DNA of 64,000 nt, taken from contig NC_090438.1 of NCBI RefSeq assembly GCF_031143425.1, positions 778,359,138-778,423,137 of the forward strand. Reading direction: 5' to 3'. This document shows positions 20,513-33,089 of this stretch, piece after piece. Position 1 is the stretch's first letter. Each line of letters opens with the position of its first letter. The translations under genes were made by a program, and so were the position numbers. The notes beneath the pieces are model-generated. The model had not been told where the DNA came from, made no database searches, and worked only from the letters and a program-made list of their open reading frames with translations. Source of the DNA: Pleurodeles waltl. Its lineage: Eukaryota; Chordata; Amphibia; Caudata; Salamandridae.

Positions 20513-23500
20513 GACGCGCAGCGCCAGCCATTAAGAAGGGAGGGGGGGAGGGAGGAGCAGCTGGGAGGCGGGAGGCGGGAGGGAGCGGCGAATGGGGGCG
20601 CGAGGGGGGCGGGGCCGCAGGGAGGCAGCGGCAGGGAGAAACGGCAAGGGGGAGCGCACAAGGGGCGAAAAAAGCGGAATAGCAGTAAAAACTAAAAAGG
20701 CACAATTGGATACAGTCACAAATACGATGAACAATGGTACAATGCACACGAGTCAGCGACAAGCGGCGGGGGGGCACACAAGGGGCAGAAAGCGGATTAC
20801 AAGCAGTCAAGAAGGCACAAATGGAGGCAAAAAGCGCAAAAAAGCAAGGCGCAGAATACAGTACAACAGTCACAAATACGGTGAAAACGGCACAAATACG
20901 GTGAAAATGGCACAATGCACACGAGTCTAGCGGCGCTTACCAGAAGCCCACTAGACACCAGGGATGAGGCGCAGGGTAGGCCTGCGGGTGGAGGAGGGCC
21001 TCGAACACGCTAGCAGCAGCGTGGGCGAGGGTCAGGGACACGGGCACAGCAGGGTGGTGCTGCAGACGTGGGGGTGCGAGCTCTTGACCGAAAACAGGTC
21101 AGAGGTCGCTCACCCTCGACGCGCAGCGCCAGCCATTAAGAAGGGAAGGAGGAGCAGCTGGGAGGCGGAAGGGAGCGGCGAATGCGGGCGCGAGGGGGGT
21201 GGGCCGCAGGGAGGCAGCAGCAGGGAGAAACGGCAAGGGGGAGCACACAAGGGGCGAAAAAAGCGGAATAGCAGTAAAAACTAAAAAGGCACAATTGGAT
21301 ACAGTCACAAATACGATGAACAACGGTACAAGGGGCGAAAAAAGCGGAATAGCAGTAAAAGTAAAAAGGCACAATTGGATACAGTCACAAATACGATGAA
21401 CAACGGTACAATGCACACGAGTCAGCGACAAGCGGCAGGGGGGGCGCACAAGGGGCAGAAAGCAGATTACAAGTAGTCAAGAAGGCACAAATGGAGGCAA
21501 GAAGCGCAAAAAAGCAAGGTGCAGAATACAGTACAACAGTCACAAATACGGTGAAAACGGCACAAATACAGTGAAAACGGCACAATGCACACGAGTCTAG
21601 CGGTGCTTCCCAGAAACCCACTAGACACCAGGGATGAGGCGCAGGGTAGGCCTGCGGGTGGAGGAGGGCCTCGAACACGCTAGCAGCAGCGTGGGGGCGA
21701 GGGTCAGGGACACGGGCACAGCAGGGTGGTGCTGCAGACGTGGGGGTGCGAGCTCTTGACCAAAAACAGGTCAGAGGTCGCTCACCCTCGACGCGCAGCG
21801 CCAACCATTAAAAAGGGAGGGGGAGGGAGGAGCAGCTGGGAGGCGGGAGGCGGGAGGGAGCGGCGAATGGGGGCGCGAGGGGGGCGGGCCGCAGGGAGGC
21901 AGCGGCAGGGAGAAACGGCAAGGGGGAGCGCACAAGGGGCGAAAAAAGCTGAATAGCAGTAAAAACTAAAAAGGCACAATTGGATACAGTCACAAATACG
22001 ATGAACAACATTATAAGGGTCGAAAAAAGCGGAATAGCAGTAAAATTTAAAAGGCACAATTGGATACAGTCACAAATACGATGAACAACGGTACAATGCA
22101 CACGAGTCAGCGACAAGCGGCAGGGGGGTGCACAAGGGGCAGAAAGCGGATTACAAGCAGTCAAGAAGGCACAAATGGAGGCAAGAAGCGCAAAAAAGCA
22201 AGGCGCAGAATACAGTACAACAGTCACAAATACAGTGAAAATGGCACAAATACGGTGGAAAAGGCACAATGCACACGACTCTAGCGGCGCTTACCAGAAG
22301 TCCACTAGACACCAGGGATAAGGCGCAGGGTAGGCCTGCGGGTGGAGGAGGGCCTCAAACACGCCAGCAGCAGCGTGGGCGAAGGGCAGGGACACGGGCA
22401 CAGCAGGGTGGTGCTGCAGACATAGGGGTGCAAGCTCTTGACCGAAAACAGGTCAGAGGTCGCTCACCCTCGACGCGCAGCGCCAGCCATTAAGAAGGGA
22501 GGGGGGAGGGAGGAGCAGCTGGGAGGCGGGAGGCGGGAGGGAGAGGCGAATGGGGGTGCGAGGGTGGCGGGGCCGCAGGGAGGCAGCGGCAGGGAGAAAC
22601 GGCAAGGGGGAGCACACAAGGGGCGAAAAAAGCGGAATAGCAGTAAAAACTAAAAAGGCACAATTGGATACACTCACAAATACAATGAACAACGGTACAA
22701 GGGGCGAAAAAAGCAGAATAGCAGTAAAACTAAAAAGGCACAATTGGATATAGTCACAAATACGATGAACAACGGTACAATGCACAGGAGTCAGCGACAA
22801 GCGGCAGGGGGGGCGCACAAGGGGCAGAAAGCGGATTACAAGCAGTCAAGAAGGCACAAATGGAGGCAAGAAGCGCAAAAAAGCAAGACGCAGAATACAG
22901 AACAACAGTCACAAATACGGTGAAAACGGCACAAATACAGTGAAAACGGCACAATGCACACGAGTCTAGCGGTGCTTCCCAGAAACCCACTAGACACCAG
23001 GGATGAGGCGCAGGGTAGGCCTGCGGGTGGAGGAGGGCCTCGAACACGCTAGCAGCAGCGTGGGGGCGAGGGTCAGGGACACGGGCACAGCAGGGTGGTG
23101 CTGCAGACGTGGGGGTGCGAGCTCTTGACCAAAAACAGGTCAGAGGTCGCTCACCCTCGACGCGCAGCGCCAGCCATTAAGAAGGGAGGGGGAGGGAGGA
23201 GCAGCTGGGAGGCGGGAGGCGGGAGGGAGCGGCGAATGGGGGCGCGAGGGGGGCGGGCCGCAGGGAGGCAGCGGCAGGGAGAAACGGCAAGGGGGAGCGC
23301 ACAAGGGGCGAAAAAAGCTGAATAGCAGTAAAAACTAAAAAGGCACAATTGGATACAGTCACAAATACGATGAACAACATTATAAGGGTCGAAAAAAGCG
23401 GAATAGCAGTAAAATTTAAAAGGCACAATTGGATACAGTCACAAATACGATGAACAACGGTGCAATGCACACGAGTCAGCGACAAGCGGCAGGGGGGTGC

Positions 23501-26500
23501 ACAAGGGGCAGAAAGCGGATTACAAGCAGTCAAGAAGGCACAAATGGAGGCAAGAAGCGCAAAAAAGCAAGGCGCAGAATACAGTACAACAGTCACAAAT
23601 ACAGTGAAAACGGCACAAATACGGTGGAAAAGGCACAATGCACACGACTCTAGCGGCGCTTACCAGAAGTCCACTAGACACCAGGGATAAGGCGCAGGGT
23701 AGGCCTGCGGGTGGAGGAGGGCCTCAAACACGCTAGCAGCAGCGTGGGCGAAGGTCAGGGACACGGGCACAGCAGGGTGGTGCTGCAGACATAGGGGTGC
23801 AAGCTCTTGACCGAAAACAGGTCAGAGGTCGCTCACCCTCGACGCGCAGCGCCAGCCATTAAGAAGGGAGGGGGGAGGGAGGAGCAGCTGGGAGGCGGGA
23901 GGCGGGAGGGAGAGGCGAATGGGGGTGCGAGGGGGGCGGGCCGCAGGGAGGCAGCGGCAGGGAGAAACGGCAAGGGAGAGCACACAAGGGGCGAAAAAAG
24001 CGGAATAGCAGTAAAAACTAAAAAGGCACAATTGGATACACTCACAAATACAATGAACAACGGTACAAGGGGCGAAAAAAGCAGAATAGCAGTAAAACTA
24101 AAAAGGCACAATTGGATATAGTCACAAATACGATGAACAACGGTACAATGCACAGGAGTCAGCGACAAGCGGCAGGGGGGGGCGCACAAGGGGCAGAAAG
24201 CGGATTACAAGCAGTCAAGAAGGCACAAATGGAGGCAAGAAGCGCAAAAAAGCAAGACGCAGAATACAGTACAACAGTCACAAATACGGTGAAAACGGCA
24301 CAAATACGGTGGAAAAGGCACAATGCACACGAGTCTAGCGGCGCTTACCAGAAGTCCACTAGACACCAGGGATAAGGCGCAGGGTAGGCCTGCGGGTGGA
24401 GGAGGGCCTCAAACACGCTAGCAGCAGCGTGGGCGAAGGTCAGGGACACGGGCACAGCAGGGTGGTGCTGCAGACATAGGGGTGCAAGCTCTTGACCGAA
24501 AACAGGTCAGAGGTCGCTCACCCTCGACGTGCAGCGCCAGCCATTAAGAAGGGAGGGGGGAGGGAGGAGCAGCTGGGAGGCGGGAGGGAGAGGCGAATGG
24601 GGGTGCGAGGGGGGCGGGCCGCAGGGAGGCAGCGGCAGGGAGAAACGGCAAGGGGGAGCACACAAGGGGCGAAAAAAGCGGAATAGCAGTAAAAACTAAA
24701 AAGGCACAATTGGATACACTCACAAATACGATGAACAACGGTACAAGGGGCGAAAAAAGCGGAATAGCAGTAAAACTAAAAAGGCACAATTGGATATAGT
24801 CACAAATACGATGAACAACGGTACAATGCACAGGAGTCAGCGACAAGCGGCAGGGGGGAGCGCACAAGGGGCAGAAAGCGGATTACAAGCACTCAAGAAG
24901 GCACAAATGGAGGAAAGAAGCGCAAAAAAGCAAGGCGCAGAATACAGTAGTCACAAATACGGTGAAAACGGCACAAACACTGTGAAAACGGCACAATGCA
25001 CACGAGTCTAGCGGCGCTTACCAGAAGCCCACTAGACACCAGGGATGAGGCACAGGGTAGGCCTGCGGGTGGAGGAGGGCCTCGAACACGCTAGCAGCAG
25101 CGTGGGCGAGGGTCAGGGACACGGGCACAGCAGGGTGGTACTGCAGACGTGGGGGTGCGAGCTCTTGACCAAAAACAGGTCAGAGGTCGCTCACCCTCGA
25201 CGCGCAGCGGCAGCCATTAAGAAGGGAGGGGGGAGGGAGGAGCAGCTGGGAGGCGGGAGGGAGCGGCGAATGGGGGCGCGAGGGGGGCGGGCCGCAGGGA
25301 GGCAGCGGCAGGGAGAAACGGCAAGGGGGAGCTCTCAAGGGGCGAAAAAAGCGGAATAGCAGTAAAAACTAAAAAGGCACAATTGGATACAGTCACAAAT
25401 ACGATGAACAACAGTACAAGGGGCGAAAAAAGCGGAATAGCAGTAAAACTAAAAAGGCACAATTGGATACAGTCACAAATACGATGAACAACGGTACAAT
25501 GCACACGAGTCAGCGACAAGCGGCAGGGGGGGGCGCACAAGGGGCAGAAAGCGGATAACAAGCAGTCAAGAAGGCACAAATGGAGGCAAGAAGCGCAAAA
25601 AAGCAAGGCGCAGAATACAGTACAACAGTCACAAATACGGTGAAAACGGCACAAACACGGTGAAAACGGCACAATGCACACGAGTCTAGCGGCGCTTACC
25701 AGAAGCCCACTAGACACCAGGGATGAGGCGCAGGGTAGGCCTGCGGGTGGAGGAGGGCCTCGAACACGCTAGCAGCGGCGAGGGTCAGGGACACGGGCAC
25801 AGCAGGGTGGTGCTGCAGACGTAGGGGTGCGAGCTCTTGACCGAAAACAGGTCAGAGGTCGCTCACCCTCGACGCGCAGCGCCACCCATTAAGAAGGGAG
25901 GGGGGAGGGAGGAGCAGCTGGGAGGTGGGAGGGAGCGGCGAATGGGGGCGCGAGGGGGCGGGCCGCAGGGAGGCAGCGGCAGGGAGAAACGGCAAGGGGG
26001 AGCTCTCAAGGGGCGAAAAAAGCGGAATAGCAGTAAAAACTAAAAAGGCACAATTGGATACAGTCACAAATACGATGAACAACAGTACAAGGGGCGAAAA
26101 AAGCGGAATAGCAGTAAAACTAAAAAGGCACAATTGGATACAGTCACAAATACGATGAACAACGGTACAATGCACACGAGTCAGCGACAAGCGGCAGGGG
26201 GGGCGCACAAGGGGCAGAAAGCGGATAACAAGCAGTCAAGAAGGCACAAATGGAGGCAAGAAGCGCAAAAAAGCAAGGCGCAGAATACAGTACAACAGTC
26301 ACAAATACAGTGAAAACGGCACAAATACAGTGAAAACGGCACAATGCACACGAGTCTAGCGGCGCTTACCAGAAGCCCACTAGACACCAGGGATGAGGCG
26401 CAGGGTAGGCCTGCGGGTGGAGGAGGGCCTCGAACACGCTAGCAGCGGCGAGGGTCAGGGACACGGGCACAGCAGGGTGGTGCTGCAGACGTAGGGGTGC

Positions 26501-28749
26501 GAGCTCTTGACCGAAAACAGGTCAGAGGTCGCTCACCCTCGACGCGCAGCGCCAGCCATTAAGAAGGGAGGGGGGAGGGAGGAGCAGCTGGGAGGCGGGA
26601 GGGAGCGGCGAATGGGGGCGCGAGGGGGACGGGGCCGCAGGGAGGCAGCGGCAGGGAGAAACGGCAAGGGGGAGCGCACAAGGGGCGAAAAAAGCGGAAT
26701 AGCAGTAAAAACTAAAAAGGCACAATTGGATACAGTCACAAATATGATGAACAATGGTACAAGGGGCGAAAAAAGTGGAATAGCAGTAAAACTAAAAAGG
26801 CACAATTGGATACAGTCACAAATACGATGAACAACGGCACAAGGGGCGAAAAAAGCGGAATAGCAGTAAAAACTAAAAAGGCACAATTGGATACAGTCAC
26901 AAATATGATGAACAACGGTACAAGGGGCGAAAAAAGCGGAATAGCAGTAAAACTAAAAAGGCACAATTGGATATAGTCACAAATACGATGAACAACGGTA
27001 CAATGCACACGAGTCAGCGACAAGCGGCAGGGGGCGCACAAGGGGCAGAAAGCGGATTACAAGCTGTCAAGAAAGCACAAATGGAGGCAAGAAGCGCAAA
27101 AAAGCAAGGCGCAGAATACAGTACAACAGTCACAAATACGGTGAAAACGGCACAAATACGGAGAAAACGGCACGATGCGCGCGAGTCTAGCGGTGCTTAC
27201 CAGAAGCCCACTAGACACCAGGGTTGAGGCGCAGGGTAGGCCTGCGGGTGGAGGAGGGCCTCGAACACGCTAGCAGCAGCGTGGGCGAGGGTCAGGGACA
27301 CGGGCACAGCAGGGTGGTGCTGCAGACGTGGGGGTGCGAGCTCTTGACCGAAAACAGGTCAGAGGTCGCTCACCCTCGACGCGCAGCGCCAGCCATTAAG
27401 AAGGGAGGGGGGAGGGAGGAGCAGCTGGGAGGCGGGAGGCGCGAGGGAGCGGCGAATGGGGACGCGAGGGGGGCGGGGCCGCAGGGAGGCAGCGGCAGGG
27501 AGAAACGGCAAGGGGGAGCGCACAAGGGGCGAAAAAAGCGGAATAGCAGTAAAAAATAAAAAGGCACAATTGGATACAGTCACAAATACGATGAACAACG
27601 GTACAAGCGTCGAAAAAAGCGGAATAGCAGTAAAACTAAAAAGGCACAATTGGATACAGTCACAAATACGATGAACAACGGTACAATGCACACGAGTCAG
27701 CGACAAGCGGCAGGGGGGGCGCACAAGGGGCAGAAAGCGGATAACAAGCAGTCAAGAAGGCACAAATGGAGGCAAGAAGCGCAAAAAAGCAAGGCGCAGA
27801 ATACAGTACAACAGTCACAAATACAGTGAAAACGGCACAAATACAGTGAAAACGGCACAATGCACACGAGTCTAGCGGCGCTTACCAGAAGCCCACTAGA
27901 CACCAGGGATGAGGCGCAGGGTAGGCCTGCGGGTGGAGGAGGGCCTCGAACACGCTAGCAGCGGCGAGGGTCAGGGACACGGGCACAGCAGGGTGGTGCT
28001 GCAGACGTAGGGGTGCGAGCTCTTGACCGAAAACAGGTCAGAGGTCGCTCACCCTCGACGCGCAGCGCCAGCCATTAAGAAGGGAGGGGGGAGGGAGGAG
28101 CAGCTGGGAGGCGGGAGGGAGCGGCGAATGGGGGCGCGAGGGGGACGGGGCCGCAGGGAGGCAGCGGCAGGGAGAAACGGCAAGGGGGAGCGCACAAGGG
28201 GCGAAAAAAGCGGAATAGCAGTAAAAACTAAAAAGGCACAATTGGATACAGTCACAAATATGATGAACAATGGTACAAGGGGCGAAAAAAGTGGAATAGC
28301 AGTAAAACTAAAAAGGCACAATTGGATACAGTCACAAATACGATGAACAACGGCACAAGGGGCGAAAAAAGCGGAATAGCAGTAAAAACTAAAAAGGCAC
28401 AATTGGATACAGTCACAAATATGATGAACAACGGTACAAGGGGCGAAAAAAGCGGAATAGCAGTAAAACTAAAAAGGCACAATTGGATATAGTCACAAAT
28501 ACGATGAACAACGGTACAATGCACACGAGTCAGCGACAAGCGGCAGGGGGCGCACAAGGGGCAGAAAGCGGATTACAAGCAGTCAAGAAAGCACAAATGG
28601 AGGCAAGAAGCGCAAAAAAGCAAGGCGCAGAATACAGTACAACAGTCACAAATACGGTGAAAACGGCACAAATACGGAGAAAACGGCACAATGCGCGCGA
28701 GTCTAGCGGTGCTTACCAGAAGCCCACTAGACACCAGACACCAGACACC
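20513..28749 (-). repeat. Tandem array of about 12 units (670-831 bp) upstream of the LINE
   Basis: Anchors CTAGACACC recur at 20951, 21621, 22305, 22990, 23674, 24359, 25032, 25710, 26380, 27211, 27896 and 28727, giving periods of 670, 684, 685, 684, 685, 673, 678, 670, 831, 685 and 831 bp. Each unit holds, in plus order, GACGCGCAGCGCCAGCCATT, a G-rich GGGGGCGGGGCC-type stretch, two or four 80-81 bp subrepeats, TCTAGCGGCGCTTACCAGAAG, CTAGACACCAGGGAT and GCTCTTGACC. In LINE sense (minus) it lies immediately 5' of the coding body, and the first unit merges into it through the ATGGCTGG segment. This resembles the tandem promoter monomers of mouse L1, but with much longer units. Frames inside it are repeat translations, not genes. 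Confidence 0.9.
26681..27003. repeat. 80-81 bp subrepeat, four copies in the 831-bp units
   Basis: AGGGGCGAAAAAAG starts at 26681, 26762, 26842 and 26923, each running through GGCACAATTGGATA and GATGAACAA. Most array units hold two copies; this unit and the one around 28198-28519 hold four. The two extra copies (161 bp) account for 831 versus 670 bp. Confidence 0.9.
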
Positions 28750-30945
28750 CTGTCAGTGATTTAGTCGCTGTTTATATTTAATGTTTTACTTAATCCTGCA
28801 CTCCATGGGAGCGTTACGTATTTCCAGGATGTTGAGTTTTTGTACTGTTTTTTTCATATAGCATATTATTCTTGTATAGTGCATACTTTGCACTGAGTCA
28901 CCTCAAGGTGTTTATAACAGCCCGCAATTGAGAGCCCTGGAATTGAGGCTTAAAGCAGTGTGAGTTTTTCACAGTGCCTCTCAGTGGGTGAAAAGGTGTC
29001 CATAACATTTTGTCATCCAATCCTTGGTTTCTCTGTAGAGCCATTGACCCCCCCTCCCCCCCCAAATTCATTCAGGAGCTCTCAGTCCATGGTACTGTGC
29101 TGAAGGGGGCCCCTAGAGCGGAGGCTCGCACCGCGGGGCTGTGGGGGCCTTTGTTATGCCACTGGGCAATGGTCCTGGTTGGTTTTAGTGGTATGTCAGC
29201 TGTTGTGTTATATATCTGGAGGCACTAACAGAAAGCTCATAGAGGCATGAAATCCCAGTAAAGGTGGCATGCTATGGAAATCGCCGAAATGTAGTTTATG
29301 TGTTTAAGCCATGCCTAATTACATTTTCTTTTATTGACCCCCTACTTTTTCATACCACTTAAAGCCCTGCTTGGATGTATATAATTAGTTGACAAATTAC
29401 TGGCATTGAATAACTTTAGTGCATGCTTGTACCTTGTACGGGTAGATGAGGAATTAGTCACACAGAAGGGGTCTCCTGAGACTTGTGTAAACACAGCCTT
29501 GCATCATCCATATAAATGGTGCCTGCATGTATGATGCGCCATTGTGATGCGTCCAGAAGGACCACCCAAGGTTAAAGATGGGTGAGTTTAGACTGTCTTC
29601 TCTAACAGTCTTCCGTAACACGAGAGGGAAAGGGAGGGAAGGGGAGAGAGAGAGAGAGCACATGCGTGCCTGTGTGTCTCAGTTCAGCACTCACAGTAGT
29701 ATCCTACGAACGGGAGCAGCCTTACTACATTTTGCAGTTCACAGTATAAAACAGAAATCAGTGCATCATCGTAACCTTAACTTGCTTCAGTCATGTCCTC
29801 TTGCCCACACTAAGGACGCCCACACGATCCGGCCAGATCGGATGTTAGCTGTGCCCACCTTATTTTTGAAAGCGGACAAATACTGAAAATTGTGCTTTTT
29901 GTGAGAGACTTTCCAAGCTGTCTTTTATGAATTACAGGCAAAGGCTGGACAGAGAGACAGTTTTGGGAGTTAAAAAACAGGGTGAGGTTTCCTTAAATAC
30001 AGGGATATCTTAACATACATTTGTAGTATGACTCTAGTATGCACCTGTGGGTGTAGTGTTTTGTTACATGTGGATGTTTAATTTGCTAAAACTCAACAAG
30101 CATCCACGTATGAGTGCCCGTCTAAGAGTTAAATAAATGTGGAAATATACCACTTTACAGCTCCATTTAGTCTTAAAATACAATATGGATAATACCAATC
30201 TTATGGCCAAAAAACAAATATGGATGAATACAGATGGAAATATTAAAAGAATAAATACCATAAAACTGGGGACCCTAATTATGATGTAGTTTTGTGCCTC
30301 ATCACTCCATAAAGGTAGGATGACCATATGCCAGCTGGTGATTTTCAGGTCCCAATTTCGACCTTCTTGTATTTTTCTACCTGTTAGTTTTAGCACAATG
30401 TTTCCATACCGGGAGAGGAGACATTATAAAGATTTTAAAATATAGGCTTAAATTAAATATCTTGTGTAACTGTGGTGTTGGTTATTTATTGGATGCCCGC
30501 TTATCTTCCTACATGCTGTGATGGAACAAGTGCATCCACGAGTTCATGAGTGGGGTGTGACACTTTGGTGACTGCTTCATATAGCTTCATACTAGAAAGA
30601 CTGTGATAACAATACAGTAATGCGCTTATTACTTACCAGTAATCACCATAAAGGGAGTAGTACTTTTCTTTGTCAGAGTCCTACGTTTCCTTTCTTGCTT
30701 ATGTGCGTTACTGTTGTGATACTGCTTGGGTATTATAAACAGCCCTTCCAGGTAAAAGGTCAGGTACCGAAACGCCTAGTGAAAAGAGGGGAACTAAATT
30801 ATTTGTTAAACATAATAGTTTACATTGTCAATAAGGCATGAGGATGGGAACTTTACCATATTTCTATTTTCTGTAAATAAAAGTAAAGCCCTTTCTCTTG
30901 ATTGTTAGATTGTTGTGCCTTTAACTTCTTTGTAATAAATAATTT
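28750..30945. other. Non-coding interval after the array
   Basis: No gene recognised. A (GA)n run lies near 29640-29659. A hAT-like terminus, GCCACTG preceded by a C/G-rich block, ends at 29164 on the plus strand. The rest is AT-rich sequence without clear structure. Confidence 0.5.
29638..29660 (+). repeat. (GA)n microsatellite
   Basis: About nine GA units after a GGGAAGGG purine run. Confidence 0.8.
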
Positions 30946-31959
30946 TGCGGGTGTGTGGTCAAGATGGTGGCCAGGTTGGACCACTTTCCAGGAGCTCCTC
31001 TGCCAGAGCGCACCAGACACATGCATTTGCCACACCTGGTGGTACCTCCCCATGGTGAAGAACAAGGGACCGCACTGGGGGCAATGAGAGCTCACCAGTG
31101 CAGCCCAGAACCCCTGGCGAGAATGAAACGAGACACAAGGAGCCACACAACTCCAACCTAAGATGGCACCCACCACAGGGACCATGCAGTGAGACGAGGA
31201 GGCGCCAGCCATGTAACATATCACAGAGAGCCTAGCAGCAACCTATGCTGCCTATCCTGGGCCCACAAGTTTGGCAGCTCATAGAGAAATAGCGTCAGCC
31301 TAGTCTAATAGGAACCTCCTGCACCCAACACCAAAGAGAGCTCTTGGCATTGCAGAGCGGCATTACGGATCTGCGCCTACCGCCTGCAGACCTTTCCTTC
31401 TGGATGCCACACAGCCACTGCGCAGGAAGACATTCAAACAGCAGTTATGAGGAGGCTGACAATAAGAGCTGGGAGGTGACCCCCGACCCTGGGCACTGCG
31501 ATCGTAGAAGACATGGGGATACCAAGTAGCACTCTGAAGGTGGGAAAAAGGTTATGCTGCTGCTGTGAAAGGGGCAACGTGGGGCCCACAAGAGTGGAGC
31601 ACAACAGGGATCTGCTTCCAGCAGAGACAAGTAACTTTGCAATTAAGTCTGCATATCATGTGCCTCGGAACCCTACAGACTTCATACTAATGGAAGTTCC
31701 ACTGGGACCTGCGATTCACCTTCCCCCACTTTCCTGCCCCAACACCCAGCAAACAGGGCATCTTTTAACAACACCAGGGAGGACCACTGGGCTAAAAAAA
31801 AACTCTTCACTTAAGGACTTGTTAACCAAAGCTCCAAAAAGGTCGACCTTTCAAAGGACACAGCCACAGAATAACCCACAGCCCCAGCTCACTGAGACAT
31901 TAGTCCTGATCATGAGGAAGCACAGGATCCCCTCATCCATGCATTTATGAAAACACACT

Positions 31960-32680
31960 TTTGCAAACTTAGAGAGGATATCACTGCACTTAGGGAGGAC
32001 ATTGCCACAGATATCAAGGACATTAAAAAATGTGGCAGTGATTGATTAGTGGGTGACTATCCTAGAAACAAGTGTCAACACTAAGGAAGAGGAGCAAGAA
32101 ACACACAGATGCAAACTTCTGGAGTTATGAGAACAACACACAGATCTGCAGCTCTATCTAAAAGACCTAGAGAACTGGTATCGCATTTCAAAAATAATGA
32201 TTAAGGGAGTCCCACTTTAGTCAGATTTAGGCAACCCGGAGGACTATGTTACCCGTCTCTTCCATCAGGGGCTTCCGGACGTAGCTGAGAAAGAGATTAA
32301 TCACAACCGCACACACAGATTTGGTTGCCCCTCTAATGCACCAGGCCAGTCCCAAAATATCCTAACCTGCTTCCATAACTACCACCTAAAAGAGGCCATA
32401 ATATCTGCGGTGAAAGAGTGGAGTCCAACATCCTTTGAGGGTGTAAAATGTGGCTCTACCAGGATTTGTCCCAATCATGCTCTAGCGACGCCATACCTTC
32501 AAAGCAGCTACCACATTCCTATGCAAACAAGGGATCTGGAAACCCCAGCTGATGACCTTCCTAAACATAGAACACCCGGTAGAAAGAACGGACAGTCTGT
32601 TAAAAGAGGCGCCAACAAGCCAACTTTTGATGAAAGCGGCCGAAAATGCACAGCTTTAGTTGAACAACTCCAAAGCTAAG
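31960..32680 (+). pseudogene. Tx1/L1-type LINE ORF1 remnant
   Basis: Pieces in shifting frames read LENWYRISKIMIKGVP, then DYVTRLFHQGLPDV, HRTHRFGCPSNAPGQSQ and ILTCFHNYHLKEAIISAV, near 32160-32415. This is the RNA-binding ORF1 signature of L1/Tx1 LINEs (R-x-KG-P, HR-GCP, KE-II). Stops interrupt it, for example the TAG within CCACTTTAGTCAG near 32217. Normal role is to bind and package the LINE RNA. It is non-functional here. Confidence 0.65.
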
Positions 32681-33089
32681 ACACCACCTAAGAACAAACT
32701 ATGGAATGATTGCCTCAAGACATGAACCTACTGAATGCCCCCTGGGGTCAGAGCACTTGGTTGCCATAGCCAGGCCAATAGGCTTCCAGTTAGGCCGATG
32801 CCACTATCATACCTAACCACATCACTGAGCCAGAAAGGAGGGGCCACAATACACCCTAGTTATGAATTAGCCCACCTTGTTGTCCGCCGCCATAACCCCA
32901 GCACTTGATACCCTCAGGACTCCCATAGAAAAAGTAGATAACTCCCTCCTTACATCCCCCCAGTTGTTTATCTCCTCCATCCCAAGGTCCCATCCAGAGA
33001 CATGCTCAATGCCCTTGAGTTGACACACACGTCAGCCTACACAAAGTCCATACCCAGCCCCAGGCCTTACATGGCTCTCACTCAACTGA

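Larger units (their letters stand above)
17879..20535 (-). mobile_element. L2/CR1-like LINE body, defective
   Basis: Read on the minus strand: a start segment ATGGCTGGCGCTGCGCG at about 20532, a Cys-rich CRACNFTC motif, an endonuclease, a reverse transcriptase, a C-terminal domain, then GCGCTCTATAAATACTG and a (TGAT)n tail at 17879-17900. The tail style and domain order fit L2/CR1-type LINEs. The body is only about 2.65 kb because the RT core is deleted. Directly upstream in its sense lies the large tandem array 20513-28749, which shares its start segment. No flanking target duplication was found. Confidence 0.85.

Noticed and set aside
20432..28764. Many look-alike frames on both strands of the 20.5-28.7 kb array (AAPAIKKGGG..., MCLFSFYCYSAFFAP...)
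   Set aside because: They repeat with the array period, have no family motifs and extend only as far as each repeat unit, so they are by-products of a non-coding tandem repeat. The LINE frame starts only at the array's left edge.
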